Origin: Acidobacteriota bacterium | Lineage (GTDB): Bacteria > Acidobacteriota > Vicinamibacteria > Fen-336 | Assembly: GCA_011526565.1 (NCBI GenBank) | Contig: WYBL01000106.1 | Location: 1 to 52,375, forward strand | Reading direction: 5' to 3' | DNA length: 52,375 nt | Part shown: in pieces, positions 8,762 through 17,481 of the stretch | How the letters are laid out: every line of letters starts with the position of its first letter | How positions within the stretch are numbered: the first letter of the stretch is position 1 | The notes under the pieces: generated by a model | Told to the model about the DNA's origin: nothing | Database searches by the model: none | Seen by the model: only the letters and a program-made list of their open reading frames with translations | Made by a program: the position numbers and the translations under genes

Positions 8762-9919
8762 ATGAGCCCCCGCACCCGTCTCGTGATCGCCCTGGCGTCC
8801 ACCGGCCTCGTCTTCTACCTCGCGGTGGGCTCGGTGCTGTCCCGCGTCAAGGGCGACGACAGCTTCGGCCAGATCGCGCTGTTCAACGAGGTGGTGCGGC
8901 TGGTGATCGACTCCTACGTCGAGCCCGTCGACCTCGACCGCACGCTGGACGGCGCCGTGCGCGGGCTGGGCGACGCGCTCGACGGCGAGAGCGCGTGGCT
9001 CGACGACGCCACGTTCCGCGCCTGGACGTCCGGGAAGCTCGGCGGCGCCGGTGACGTCGGCCTGACCCTGACCCGCCGCTTCGCGTTCCTGATGGTGGTG
9101 GCGCCGGCGCCCGGTTCGCCCGCCGAGCGCGCCGGCCTGCGCCCCGGCGACGTGCTCAAGACGATCGACGGCCGCCACACGCGCACGCTGACGGCGCCGG
9201 CGGGGCTGATCGCGCTGCGCGGCGCCCCGGGCTCTGTGGTCAAGCTCCAGGTGCTGCGGCCCGGCGCCGCCGACCCGCTGGAGTTCTCGCTGGTCCGCGA
9301 GCGCCCGGCGGCGGCCGCCGTGCGCAGCCACCAGCCGGCGCCCGGGACCGCCGTCGTGCGCGTCGAGGAGTTCGGCGAGCGCACCGCCGCGGAGCTGCGC
9401 GCGGAACTCGAGGGGCTGCAGCGCGCCGGCACGAAGGCCGTCGTGCTGGACCTGCGCCAGGTCGCGCGCGGCCCCGTCGACCAGGGGGCCGCGGTCGCCC
9501 GCCTGTTCGTGCGCGAGGGCCTGGTGGCGAAGGTGCTCGGCCGCAAGGGCAGCGTGCAGGACGTCGCGGCCGACCCGGCCCAGCTCGCGTGGAGCGGCCC
9601 GCTGGCCGTGTTGACCGGGCGCGGCACCGCGGGCGCGGCCGAAGTCGTGGCCGCGGCCGTGCTCGACGCGGGGCGCGGCTCGGTCGTCGGCGAGAGCACG
9701 TTCGGGCTGGCGGCCGTGCAGCGCTCGTTCGCGATGCCCGAGGGCGGGCTGATCCTGACCGTGGCCCGCTACGCGTCGCCGAAGGGCACGGCGATCCACC
9801 TGAAGGGCGTGAAGCCCGACGTCGAGGTGGACCCGGGCGAGCCGCAGCCCGGGGAGGACCCGGTGCTGAACCGGGCGCTCGAGGTGCTGGCCGCCGCGGG
9901 GCAGAAGAAGGCGGCCTGA
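8762..9919 (+). CDS. S41 (C-terminal processing peptidase) family protein lacking the catalytic Ser and Lys
   Basis: 385 residues: N-terminal membrane anchor (LVIALASTGLVFYLAVGSVL), a helical region beginning LFNEVVRLVIDSYVEPVD, a PDZ domain (AERAGLRPGDVLKTIDG), then the S41 core. CtpA-type proteases use a Ser in GTASASE and a Lys 25 residues later in FGKG. Here the motif reads GTAGAAE (Gly291 for Ser) and GESTFGLAAVQ (Leu316 for Lys), so both dyad residues are missing while the fold and the substrate-loop motif (GTAIHLKGVKPDVEV) remain. A scaffold or adaptor role is likely, perhaps with the preceding EnvC-like factor. The ATG at 8762 fits the membrane segment; an upstream TTG at 8741 is possible. 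Confidence 0.85.
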   Translation: MSPRTRLVIALASTGLVFYLAVGSVLSRVKGDDSFGQIALFNEVVRLVIDSYVEPVDLDRTLDGAVRGLGDALDGESAWLDDATFRAWTSGKLGGAGDVGLTLTRRFAFLMVVAPAPGSPAERAGLRPGDVLKTIDGRHTRTLTAPAGLIALRGAPGSVVKLQVLRPGAADPLEFSLVRERPAAAAVRSHQPAPGTAVVRVEEFGERTAAELRAELEGLQRAGTKAVVLDLRQVARGPVDQGAAVARLFVREGLVAKVLGRKGSVQDVAADPAQLAWSGPLAVLTGRGTAGAAEVVAAAVLDAGRGSVVGESTFGLAAVQRSFAMPEGGLILTVARYASPKGTAIHLKGVKPDVEVDPGEPQPGEDPVLNRALEVLAAAGQKKAA

Positions 9920-9921
9920 GC

Positions 9922-9952
9922 GCGCGGGGCCCGCGCATCGCGGACCCCGCGC
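9922..9952. terminator. bidirectional terminator hairpin
   Basis: GCGCGGGG (9922-9929) and CCCCGCGC (9945-9952) form an 8-bp GC stem in the 46-base gap between the convergent S41-like and GWxTD genes. No long T run follows. Confidence 0.5.
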
Positions 9953-9965
9953 ATCCGGAAGAAGA

Positions 9966-11435
9966 CTAGGGCAGCACCTCGAACGGCAGCTCGAGGTTGA
10001 AGTCCTTGCCGGCGACCAGGTCCTTCACCTTGAACTGCACCGTGTACTTGCCCGGCCCGAAGGCCGCCAGGTCGATCGGCCCGACCTGGTGCAGGACCTG
10101 CTCGGTGCGGTCGTAGGTCGCGTCGTCGGCCTTGGCCTTGGTGCGGCCGGCCTGCAGCAGCGCGGTGCTGATGACCACCTTGGCCTTGCCTGCAGCGGGG
10201 GCGGCGGCCGGCGCGGCCGCGGGGTCGGCAGCGGGGGCGGCTTCGGCCTGCATGCCGTAGACCCAGGCGATCATGTCGAGCTTGTCCGTCTTCGCGAAGC
10301 GGCCGCCCGGCACCGGGGTGAACAGCACCTTGTTGCCGCCGCCGATCAGGGTGAAGTCGGAGAACGGGTGCTCGGTGTCCGGCGTCTCGCCCGGCGTGGA
10401 GACGATGCCGCGCGAGAGCATGCCGGTCACGTGCAGGCCCGCGCCGAGGTCGGGAACCTCGTAGCCCGCCATCTCGACGACGCTGCCCTTCGCCGTCTTC
10501 TTGTCGTGCACGGCCACCCGCAGGGTGTACTTGCCGGGCTTGAGCGCGGCGCGGAACGACACGGCCGCCTTGCCGTCGGCGCCGACCTCGGCCAGCGTCT
10601 CGCGCTCGCGCTCGGCACCGACCGCCTTGCCGGCCTCGTCGAGGGCGAGGGCCGCCACCTCGAGCCGGACCATCTTCTTGCCGAGCACGTCCTGCACGTC
10701 GAGGCCTTCGACCGGCAGCGACGCGACGCCCGCGATGTAGGTGGCGCCGCCCTGGCCCTTGATCATCATCAGCGGCTCGGCCGTGAAGGCGAAGTCCTGG
10801 CGCGGGGCCTTGAGCAGGGCCTGGATCGGCGTCGGCTTCGGGAGCTGGTCCTCGAGCTTGACCAGCTTGCCGTCCTTGCCGCGCTTGTAGTCGAGGCTCG
10901 GGTAGACGATCTTCGCTTCGGCGGCGCGCACGAGCTGCTCGCCGATGCGGGTGCCCTGCGGAAGCTGGCACAGCTCGTCGAAGTCGGCCTGGCCGCGCGG
11001 CTGCTTCGTCTGCTCGTCGACCCAGATCCAGCGCGTGGGGGCGAGACGGCCAGGCTGGGCCTCGCCCATCTCCTTGACCTCGGTCGGCGCCCCGAACAGC
11101 ACGTGGACGCGGGCGCAGTCGGTGCGGGCGCCATCCTTGCCGGCGACCTTGTACTTCGCCGCCAGCTCCAGCTTCAGCGCCTCGAACTGCTTCTGGTACT
11201 CGTTCTCGGGCGTGTCGAGGTCGGGGTCGCGGCGCTTCCAGAAGATCTTCTGGAACTCGGCGATGTCCCCCTTGTCCTTGAGGTCCTTGTAGACCTTCTC
11301 CTCGGCCGGGAGCATCAGGATCTGGACGCCCTCCTGCCACTTCTTGGCGTCCTTGTCGAGCGCCAGCGCGGCGTCGGGGACGAGCGCCAGCGCGGCCGTG
11401 AGGCCCGCGGCGAAGGTACGGGTGCGAATGCGCAT
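9966..11435 (-). CDS. GWxTD-domain-like secreted protein
   Basis: 489 residues with a signal peptide (FAAGLTAALALVPDAALALD). The N-terminal 150 residues align by eye with the GWxTD domain of Acidobacteriota and Bacteroidota: WQEGVQILMLPAEEKVYKDL, FQKIFWKRRDPDLDTPENEY, then the signature region KDGARTDCARVHVLFGAP, where the Trp of GWxTD is Ala. The rest is beta-rich with an Ala/Pro linker near residue 420. Function is unknown for the family. The start at 11435 is chosen because the signal peptide begins there and GAGGAG lies upstream. The next minus-strand gene upstream is separated by 47 bases. Confidence 0.75.
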   Translation of the reverse strand: MRIRTRTFAAGLTAALALVPDAALALDKDAKKWQEGVQILMLPAEEKVYKDLKDKGDIAEFQKIFWKRRDPDLDTPENEYQKQFEALKLELAAKYKVAGKDGARTDCARVHVLFGAPTEVKEMGEAQPGRLAPTRWIWVDEQTKQPRGQADFDELCQLPQGTRIGEQLVRAAEAKIVYPSLDYKRGKDGKLVKLEDQLPKPTPIQALLKAPRQDFAFTAEPLMMIKGQGGATYIAGVASLPVEGLDVQDVLGKKMVRLEVAALALDEAGKAVGAERERETLAEVGADGKAAVSFRAALKPGKYTLRVAVHDKKTAKGSVVEMAGYEVPDLGAGLHVTGMLSRGIVSTPGETPDTEHPFSDFTLIGGGNKVLFTPVPGGRFAKTDKLDMIAWVYGMQAEAAPAADPAAAPAAAPAAGKAKVVISTALLQAGRTKAKADDATYDRTEQVLHQVGPIDLAAFGPGKYTVQFKVKDLVAGKDFNLELPFEVLP

Positions 11436-11482
11436 CGGAGTCACTCCTCGAGTCGGTTTGCGTGGAACTTCGCCACGCCGGC

Positions 11483-11836
11483 TCACGGCCGGCGCGTGCC
11501 GGGCACCGGGGCCGCGTAGCGCGAGGCGCCGGTCTTGACGAGCGTCGGGCGATGGCCACCGCGGGCGTCGTCGCTGCAGACGACCACCACCGGGTCGCCC
11601 GGGCGCAGGTCGGCGAGCTGGAGAGCGCGGCCACCGCCGACGAAACGGGTGTCGGGGCCGACCTGCAGCACGTGGTCGCGGCCCTCCTTCGGGGCCCGCA
11701 CGGTCAGCTCGCCGCGGTCGAAGTCGACCCGCGCCAACTCGCCCACGATCGTGTGCGAGCGCGCCGGCGCCGCGGCAGGCGCGGGCTGGGGGGCGGCGAG
11801 CAGGGCGGCGGCGAACAGGAAGAAGGCGGCCGGCAC
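11483..11836 (-). CDS. small secreted beta protein (DUF5666-like), function unknown
   Basis: About 117 residues from a GTG at 11836: signal peptide (AAFFLFAAALLAAPQPAPAAA) and one compact beta domain (HTIVGELARVDFDRGELTVR, VGPDTRFVGG, LRPGDPVVVV). The pattern resembles small OB-like DUF5666 domains, often periplasmic. An in-frame ATG at 11878 would add 14 residues and overlap the promoter region of the divergent gene; neither start has a clear ribosome-binding site. The product resembles ExtJ (38961) in size and pattern, but I see no close identity. Confidence 0.6.
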   Translation of the reverse strand: MPAAFFLFAAALLAAPQPAPAAAPARSHTIVGELARVDFDRGELTVRAPKEGRDHVLQVGPDTRFVGGGRALQLADLRPGDPVVVVCSDDARGGHRPTLVKTGASRYAAPVPGTRRP

Positions 11837-11885
11837 GAGGTCGAGTCTAGCAGGGGGGCGGCCCCGATCGGCTAGCATCGCGGGG

Positions 11886-12890
11886 ATGAGACCGCTCCGC
11901 GCCGCGCTGGCGCTCGCGCTGCTGATCGTGGTCGGAGGCGCCACGCTGGCCCCGGCCGCCACGCCGCCCACCCAGCGCCGCAAGCGGGTCGCGCCGGCCG
12001 CCCAGGTGCTCTACCCGCCCCACGCCTCGGACCGCGACCGCCAGATCGGCGAGGCCGCCCGCAAGGCGATCGGCCGCCGCGCCGCAGGGGCGGTCGCCCT
12101 CGACCCGTGGACGGGGCGGGTGATCGCGATCGCCAACCCGCGCTACGCGCTGTCGAACGCGTATCAGCCCTGCTCGGTGTTCAAGCTGGTCGTCGCCCTC
12201 GCCGGCCTGGCGGAAGGCGCGATCACGCCCGAGACCCGCCTCACCTGCGACGGCGGCTGCTGGATGTGGCCCGGCCACGGCCCGCTCGACCTGCGCCGCG
12301 CGCTGGCCGTTTCGTGCAACCCCTACTTCGAGCAGATCGGCGAGCGCATCGGCTGGGAGAAGGTGGAGCGCTACGGCCGGCTGCTCGGCCTCGGCAGCCC
12401 GACCGGCATCAACTACCGCGGCGAGTCGCCCGGGCGGCTGCCCGACGTGGTGCGCCCGTCGTACGTGGGTCACACGTCGAGCCACGGCGCCGGCGTGCGC
12501 AGCACGGCGCTGCAACTGGCGACCCTGGTGGCGGCGACCGTCAACGGCGGCACCCTGTGGGAGCCGCAACTGGCGAACGCGCCGGTCACGCCCCGCGCCC
12601 GCTGGGCGCTGCCGCCCGAGCTGCCGCTGGACGCGCTGGCCGACGGCTACGCGAGCGCGGTCAGCGAAGGGTCAGCCCGCGCGGCGTTCGAGACGGACCT
12701 GGTGGTGGGCGGCAAGACGGGCTCGTGCTCGGGCGTCGGCTGGTTCGCTTCGTTCGCGCCCGCGGCGCGGCCCGAGTTCGTGCTCGTGACCTTCGTGAAC
12801 GGCGGCAACGGCTCGCGCGCTTCGGCACTGGCCGGCGCGATCTATCGCGAGGTGTACGGCGCCGGGACCACAGCGACCCCGGCGCCGTAG
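11886..12890 (+). CDS. penicillin-binding protein transpeptidase domain protein
   Basis: 334 residues with an N-terminal signal or anchor (AALALALLIVVGGATLAPAA) and a stand-alone transpeptidase domain. All three active-site motifs are present: SVFK (Ser97, Lys100), SCN (143-145) and KTG (277-279). There is no dimerisation or pedestal domain, so it is shorter than class B PBPs and similar to small D,D-transpeptidases or penicillin-recognising enzymes. A role in peptidoglycan cross-linking or remodelling in the periplasm is expected. A -10-like TAGCAT ends 7 bases before the ATG and there is no Shine-Dalgarno, which suggests a leaderless start. The stop is 7 bases from the convergent PEGA gene. 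Confidence 0.88.
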   Translation: MRPLRAALALALLIVVGGATLAPAATPPTQRRKRVAPAAQVLYPPHASDRDRQIGEAARKAIGRRAAGAVALDPWTGRVIAIANPRYALSNAYQPCSVFKLVVALAGLAEGAITPETRLTCDGGCWMWPGHGPLDLRRALAVSCNPYFEQIGERIGWEKVERYGRLLGLGSPTGINYRGESPGRLPDVVRPSYVGHTSSHGAGVRSTALQLATLVAATVNGGTLWEPQLANAPVTPRARWALPPELPLDALADGYASAVSEGSARAAFETDLVVGGKTGSCSGVGWFASFAPAARPEFVLVTFVNGGNGSRASALAGAIYREVYGAGTTATPAP

Positions 12891-12897
12891 CGACGAC

Positions 12898-13974
12898 CTA
12901 GCGCTTTTCGAGCTTCGCGGTCAGGGGCAGCGTCTCGGCGCCGACCTCGAGTTCGCGGTCGAGCGTCACGTAGCCAGGGCGCACGATCTCGAGCCGGTGC
13001 TTGCCCGGGGGCAGCACCACCTGGCGCAGCTCGGCGACGGTGCCGCGGAACTCGCCGTTCACGTAGACGGAGGCGTCGGCCGGCTCCACGTCGAGCACCA
13101 CCGGCGTCCCCTCGGAAGCCGGAGCCGGAGCCGCCGTCACCGCCTGCGCGCGATCCTCTGCCTCGGCGGCCCGGCGCCGCGGCCGCACCCGCTGCTGCTC
13201 CTCGCGCTCCTCGCGCTCGCGCAGCGCGGCTTCGGCCGGCACCCGGTCCTCCTCGGTCTCGCCTTCGCCCTTCACCATCTCGTGGCGCAGCTTCATCGTC
13301 TCGTCGCGCTCGAGGTAGAGCTTGACGCGGTGGGTGCGATAGCCCTCGAGCTTGAAGGCGATCTCGTGGCGCCCCGCCGGCACCCGCAGCCGCTGGAACA
13401 GGCCGTCGAAGTCGTCGACCACGCCCGCGTAGTGGCCGTCCAGGTAGACGCGCGCCTTCGAGGGCTTCACCAGCACCCGCAGCTCGGCGCCGGAGCGGTA
13501 GCCGGAGCGCGAGTAGTAACCGGTCCGGTAGTAGGGCCGCGACCAGTAGTAGCCGCCCCAACCCCAGTCGCCGTACCAGCCGAAGCCGTAGGGATAGAAG
13601 CCCCACGCCCACGGCGCGTCGTAGTAGTACGAGTAGTAGGGGCTGTAGTAGCCGTAGTAGCCACCGTAATACCCGCGCGAGCCCCGATCGCTCCCGCGGT
13701 AGCCGCCGCTGCCGGTGCCGGCGCGCGGGTGGCGGGACGCGGCGCCCGACGAGACGCTCGGCGTGCTCGAGCCCGATCCGCCGCCGCGCGGCTGGGCGCC
13801 GGACGGCACCGCGTGATGCCGCGAGCCCGCGTCCGAAGACGAGCTGGTGCTGGGACCGCTGCGGTCCCCGGTCCGCTGCTGGGCGGCCCCGCGATCGCGG
13901 TCGTCGTCGGCCGCGGCCGGCGGCGCGCACAAGCCCAGCGCGAGGGCGACGGCCAGCGTACTCGTGATCCTCAT
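12898..13974 (-). CDS. PEGA-domain protein with Tyr/Gly-rich segment
   Basis: 358 residues: signal peptide (STLAVALALGLCAPPAAAD), a Ser/Gly-rich stretch (about 30-90), a strikingly Tyr/Gly/Trp-rich stretch (about 95-150, e.g. GYYGGYYGYYSPYYSYYYD), and then two PEGA domains (VKPSKARVYLDGHYAGVVDD and VEPADASVYVNGEFRGTVAE), each ending in the PAGRHEI/PPGKHRLEIV turn. A charged Glu/Arg coiled linker separates the two. PEGA domains are surface or periplasmic beta modules probably linked to the cell wall or to polysaccharide. GGGAGG lies 5 bases upstream of the ATG at 13974, so this start is firm. Confidence 0.85.
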   Translation of the reverse strand: MRITSTLAVALALGLCAPPAAADDDRDRGAAQQRTGDRSGPSTSSSSDAGSRHHAVPSGAQPRGGGSGSSTPSVSSGAASRHPRAGTGSGGYRGSDRGSRGYYGGYYGYYSPYYSYYYDAPWAWGFYPYGFGWYGDWGWGGYYWSRPYYRTGYYSRSGYRSGAELRVLVKPSKARVYLDGHYAGVVDDFDGLFQRLRVPAGRHEIAFKLEGYRTHRVKLYLERDETMKLRHEMVKGEGETEEDRVPAEAALREREEREEQQRVRPRRRAAEAEDRAQAVTAAPAPASEGTPVVLDVEPADASVYVNGEFRGTVAELRQVVLPPGKHRLEIVRPGYVTLDRELEVGAETLPLTAKLEKR

Positions 13975-14135
13975 GACGTCCTCCCGTCGGATTCCCGACA
14001 AGAGCCATAGCAACGGGCGTGCCGCGCGCGCCCGATGGCACAACCCGAATCATCTCAACGATATACCCCGGACGGCCGAGCTGTGAGCCCCGTCACCGCC
14101 CGAGGACAGGAGGCGGCCGAGTGTCCTCCGCCCCC

Positions 14136-14141
14136 TATACT
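14136..14141 (+). promoter_or_regulatory. -10 element of lpxB (leaderless start likely)
   Basis: TATACT ends 5 bases before the lpxB GTG at 14147 and there is no Shine-Dalgarno sequence. No good -35 is visible. Just upstream (about 14103-14126) AGGACA and TGTCCT form a short stem. Confidence 0.5.
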
Positions 14142-14146
14142 CCCGC

Positions 14147-15292
14147 GTGCCCGCGCCGCGCCTGCTGATCAGCAGTGGAGAGCCGTCGGGCGAGCTCTAC
14201 GCCGCCGAGCTGCTGCGCCACCTGAAGGAGCGGGCGCCGGACACCGCCGCGTTCGGCCTCGGCGGCGACCACCTCGCGGCGCAGGGCGCGGAGCTGATCG
14301 CCCACGTCCGGGAACTGGCCGTGGTCGGGCTGGTCGAGGTGCTGAAGCACCTGCGGCGGTTTCGGCAGATCTTCGCGGAGCTGCTGGCGCGGGTCGATCG
14401 CGAGCGCCCGGACCTGGCGGTGCTGGTCGATTACCCCGACTTCAACCTGCGCCTCGCCCGCGAGCTGAAGAAGCGCGGCGTGCCGGTCGTCTACTACATC
14501 TCCCCGCAGGTCTGGGCGTGGCGGCCGGGGCGGATGAAGCAGATCCGCCGCGACGTAAACCACATGCTGGTCATCTTCCCGTTCGAGGATGCGCACTACC
14601 AGGCGGCGGGCGTACCGGTGACGTTCGTCGGCCACCCGCTGGTCGAGCTGCTGCGGCGCGACCCGGACCGCGCGGCCTTCTGCGCGAACCACGGCCTCGA
14701 CCCGGCACGCGCGCTGATCGGCCTGCTGCCCGGCTCGCGGCGCCAGGAGGTCGCCCACAACCTGCCGCCGATGGCGGACGGGGTCGGCCGGCTGCTGCGC
14801 TCGGGCCGCGACGCGCAGTTCGCGCTGGCGCTGGCGCCCGCGCTGGACGCCGGGCCGGTCGAAGCGGCCTTCCGCGACCTGCCGGTGCGGATCGTGCGCG
14901 GCGGCGCCCACGCCCTGCTCTCGACCTGCGACGCCGCGGTGGTGGCCAGCGGCACGGCCACGGTCGAGGCCGCGCTGCTCGACGCGCCGACGGTGGTCGT
15001 CTACCGGCTGTCGCCGCTCAGCTACCGGCTGGGCCGGCCGTTCGTCAAGGTGTCGCGCTTCGCGATGCCGAACCTGGTCGCCGGCCGCGACGTGCTGCCG
15101 GAACTGATCCAGGACGGCTACACGGGTGAGGCGGTGGCTGCCGAGGTCGCCCGCCTCCTGGACGATCCGGCTGCCGTGGCGCGGATGCGGGACGGGCTGC
15201 GCGAGGTGCGGGAGCGGCTGGGCGGACCCGGGGCCTCGCGGCGGGCGGCGGAGGCGGTGGCGCGGTTGCTGCCGGGGGCCGCCCTGTTATGA
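14147..15292 (+). CDS. lpxB: lipid-A-disaccharide synthase
   Basis: 381 residues, normal for LpxB, a GT19 glycosyltransferase. It joins UDP-2,3-diacylglucosamine to lipid X on the inner face of the cytoplasmic membrane, in lipid A synthesis. Diagnostic blocks are SSGEPSGELYAAELLRHLK, FGLGGDHLAAQGAELI, LVDYPDFNLRLARELKKRG, YYISPQVWAWRPGRMKQI, TFVGHPLVE, LLPGSRRQEV and ASGTATVEAALLDAPTVVVY. The start is GTG. No other lpx gene is adjacent, so it stands outside the usual lpxD-fabZ-lpxA-lpxB cluster. Its presence shows that the organism makes lipid A. Confidence 0.95.
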   Translation: MPAPRLLISSGEPSGELYAAELLRHLKERAPDTAAFGLGGDHLAAQGAELIAHVRELAVVGLVEVLKHLRRFRQIFAELLARVDRERPDLAVLVDYPDFNLRLARELKKRGVPVVYYISPQVWAWRPGRMKQIRRDVNHMLVIFPFEDAHYQAAGVPVTFVGHPLVELLRRDPDRAAFCANHGLDPARALIGLLPGSRRQEVAHNLPPMADGVGRLLRSGRDAQFALALAPALDAGPVEAAFRDLPVRIVRGGAHALLSTCDAAVVASGTATVEAALLDAPTVVVYRLSPLSYRLGRPFVKVSRFAMPNLVAGRDVLPELIQDGYTGEAVAAEVARLLDDPAAVARMRDGLREVRERLGGPGASRRAAEAVARLLPGAALL

Positions 15293-15293
15293 T
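15266..15293 (+). promoter_or_regulatory. promoter of the response regulator gene
   Basis: TTGCTG (15266-15271), a 16-base spacer and TATGAT (15288-15293) form one of the best sigma70-like promoters in the window. It lies in the 3' end of lpxB (the -10 overlaps its stop codon) and gives about a 45-base leader with GGGAGG before the response regulator ATG. Confidence 0.6.
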
Positions 15294-15343
15294 TCCGCCT
15301 CGCTTCGTCATTGAGCCGTAGCGTTTTCCGGGAGGCCGGGACG

Positions 15344-15727
15344 ATGGGCAAGCGCATCCTCGTCGTCGACGACGACGAGAACATCCTGAACCTCGAGAAG
15401 ACGATCCTCGAGCAGAAGGGGTTCGACGTCACCGGGGCGGGCGGCGGCGCCGAGGCGCTGCGGCTGCTCGCCGAGCAGGCCTTCGACCTCGTGCTGCTGG
15501 ACGTGATGATGCCGGAGGTCGACGGCTTCACCGTCTGCCGCAAGATCAAGGAAGACCCGAAGCTGAAGGACATCCCGGTCATCTTCCTGACCGCCAAGGG
15601 CGGCGGCGAAGCGCTGGCCGAGGGCTTCGAGTCGGGCGCCGTGATGTACATCAACAAGCCCTTCACGGCCAACAAGCTGCTCACCATCGTCAACACGATG
15701 CTGGAGTCGGGCACGAACCTCTCGTAG
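15344..15727 (+). CDS. single-domain response regulator
   Basis: 127 residues, one receiver domain and no output domain. The acidic pocket is D9-D10-D11 in ILVVDDDENIL, the phospho-acceptor is Asp53 in LVLLDVMMPEVDG, the conserved Thr is in FLTAKGG and the Lys is in NKPF. Such CheY-like proteins act through protein-protein contact. No cognate histidine kinase is present nearby. The start at 15344 is preceded by GGGAGG, and its own promoter lies in the lpxB 3' end. Confidence 0.92.
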   Translation: MGKRILVVDDDENILNLEKTILEQKGFDVTGAGGGAEALRLLAEQAFDLVLLDVMMPEVDGFTVCRKIKEDPKLKDIPVIFLTAKGGGEALAEGFESGAVMYINKPFTANKLLTIVNTMLESGTNLS

Positions 15728-15797
15728 CCCTCTTTCGTACATTCCCCTCGGGCGTGGAGCCCGCCTCGCGACCGTTGCGGCTCCAGGAGGCAGGCCG

Positions 15798-16292
15798 ATG
15801 GATCCGATCCTCGACAAGGCGCGCGCGGGCCAGAACTGGCTCGAGAAGCTCGTCAACATGATCCCGGGCTTCTCGGGGTATCGCGAGAAGGAACTGCGGC
15901 GGGAAGCCGACGCGCTCCAGCGCGAGCACCTGGCGAAGCTGCTCGAGCAGTGCAAGCGGCCGCTCAACGACGCGGCGACGGCGCTCTCGCGCACCGATCT
16001 CGACGCCATCAACGACGTCGAGACCGCGAAGAAGCGGCTCGACAAGGCGATCGCCCGCGTGCGCCACGCCGACCGCGGGTACGGCGGCTTCTTCGACGCC
16101 GTCAAGGTCGACGAGGCGGTGCTCGACCGCGTCTACCAGTTCGACCTGGCGCTGATCGAGAACGTCGAGGCGATCCGCGCCCGCGCCGCCGAGCTGCGCG
16201 ACCGCCAGGCGCTCGTCGCCCTGATCGCGGCGATCGACGCGATCGACAGCCAGCTCAACGAGCGCGAGGCGCTCCTCTCGGGCGCGAAGTAA
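15798..16292 (+). CDS. helical protein of unknown function next to SPFH-like gene
   Basis: 164 residues, entirely helical and highly charged, with no signal peptide or membrane segment. It begins NWLEKLVNMIPGFSGYREKE, which could be an amphipathic membrane-touching segment, and continues with heptad-like stretches through LNEREALL. I do not recognise a named family. It is followed after 9 bases by the SPFH-like zinc-ribbon gene, and both have strong Shine-Dalgarno sites (AGGAGG, AAGGAG), so they are very probably one operon and may act together at the membrane. Confidence 0.75.
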   Translation: MDPILDKARAGQNWLEKLVNMIPGFSGYREKELRREADALQREHLAKLLEQCKRPLNDAATALSRTDLDAINDVETAKKRLDKAIARVRHADRGYGGFFDAVKVDEAVLDRVYQFDLALIENVEAIRARAAELRDRQALVALIAAIDAIDSQLNEREALLSGAK

Positions 16293-16301
16293 GGAGACGC
16301 C

Positions 16302-17453
16302 ATGGCTTTCGCACTCGAGATCATCAAGCACTTCGACGAGTCGGGGCGCGAGCTGGTCCACCGCGAGCCGCCGTCCGGCTCGGCCGACATCAAGCTCGGC
16401 GCGCAGCTCATCGTCCAGGACAACCAGTGGGCGGTGTTCTTCCGCGACGGCAAGGCGCTCGACGCCTTCCAGGGCGGCCGCCACACGCTGACCACGCTGA
16501 ACCTGCCGCTCGTCGGCAAGCTGGTCGGCGCGCCGTTCGGCGGCGAGCAGCCGTTCCAGGCCCAGGTCTACTTCGTCAGCCGCCAGAACTTCACGGACCT
16601 GAAGTGGGGCACCAAGGAGCCGATCGTCTTCCGCGACGCCGAGCTGTCGATGGTGCGGCTGCGCGCGTTCGGCCGCTTCTCGATGCGGGTCGCCGACCCG
16701 ACCGTGTTCCTGATGCAGCTCGTCGGCTCCAAGGGCAAGTACCGCACCGACGAGATCGAGGACTTCCTGCGCGACCTCTGCGTCGCCCGCCTCAACGACC
16801 TGCTGGGCGAGACGCTGAAGAGCATCCTCGACCTGCCGCGCTACTACGACGAGCTGTCGGGCGGGCTCAAGGGCCGGGTCGCCGACGACTTCGGCAAGTA
16901 CGGCCTCGAGCTGGTCGACTTCCTGATCGGCGCCATCACGCCGCCGGAAGAAGTCCAGAAGATGATCGACGAGCGCGCCGGCATGGGCGCGATCGGCGAC
17001 ATGCAGAAGTACCTGGCGTTCAAGACCGCCAAGGGCATCGAGGCTGCCGCCTCGAACCCGGGCGAAGCGGGCTCGGCGGCCAGCCTCGGCCTCGGCGCCG
17101 GCATCGGCATGATGATGCCGCAGATGATGGCGGGCGCCGTCGCCGGCGCGACCCGCCCGGCCGCACCGGGCGCTGGCGGCGGCGCGGTCGGCGCGGTACC
17201 GGTGCCCGTGGCGGCCGGCCCGGCGTGCCCGAAGTGCAACAGCGCGAACGCGCCGGGCGCGAAGTTCTGCGCCAACTGCGGAACCGCGATGCCGGCCGCG
17301 GCGGTGTGCGGCAAGTGCAACACGCCGGCCGCCCCCGGCGCCAAGTTCTGCGCCAACTGCGGCAACTCGCTGGCCCCGGCGGCCTGCCCGAAGTGCAACA
17401 CGCCGGCCGCCCCCGGTTCCAAGTTCTGCGGCAACTGCGGCAACGCGCTGTAG
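16302..17453 (+). CDS. SPFH-domain/virion core-like protein with three C-terminal zinc ribbons
   Basis: 383 residues. The first 250 match the bacterial SPFH (stomatin-prohibitin-like, 'virion core protein') family: [40 protein letters not shown], and [21 protein letters not shown] Gly/Ala/Met-rich hydrophobic linker (about 255-300) follows, then three tandem double-CxxC zinc ribbons: CPKC/CANC, CGKC/CANC and CPKC/CGNC. The repeats at 17221-17453 are also close at DNA level, which indicates recent duplication. A membrane-scaffold role is likely; partners are unknown apart from the helical protein just upstream. Confidence 0.85.
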   Translation: MAFALEIIKHFDESGRELVHREPPSGSADIKLGAQLIVQDNQWAVFFRDGKALDAFQGGRHTLTTLNLPLVGKLVGAPFGGEQPFQAQVYFVSRQNFTDLKWGTKEPIVFRDAELSMVRLRAFGRFSMRVADPTVFLMQLVGSKGKYRTDEIEDFLRDLCVARLNDLLGETLKSILDLPRYYDELSGGLKGRVADDFGKYGLELVDFLIGAITPPEEVQKMIDERAGMGAIGDMQKYLAFKTAKGIEAAASNPGEAGSAASLGLGAGIGMMMPQMMAGAVAGATRPAAPGAGGGAVGAVPVPVAAGPACPKCNSANAPGAKFCANCGTAMPAAAVCGKCNTPAAPGAKFCANCGNSLAPAACPKCNTPAAPGSKFCGNCGNAL

Positions 17454-17481
17454 CGCCGTAGCGCCGCTTCGGCTCTCACTC

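Noticed and set aside
10089..11519. Long plus-strand open frame of 476 codons opposite the GWxTD gene
   Set aside because: A typical antisense shadow in GC-rich DNA: low-complexity Arg/Leu/Gly/Ala, no domain, no ribosome-binding site. Many similar frames across the window were discarded for the same reason.
17221..17453. CRISPR-like tandem repeats
   Set aside because: The repeats are coding zinc ribbons with 3-fold periodicity; no constant-length unique spacers.
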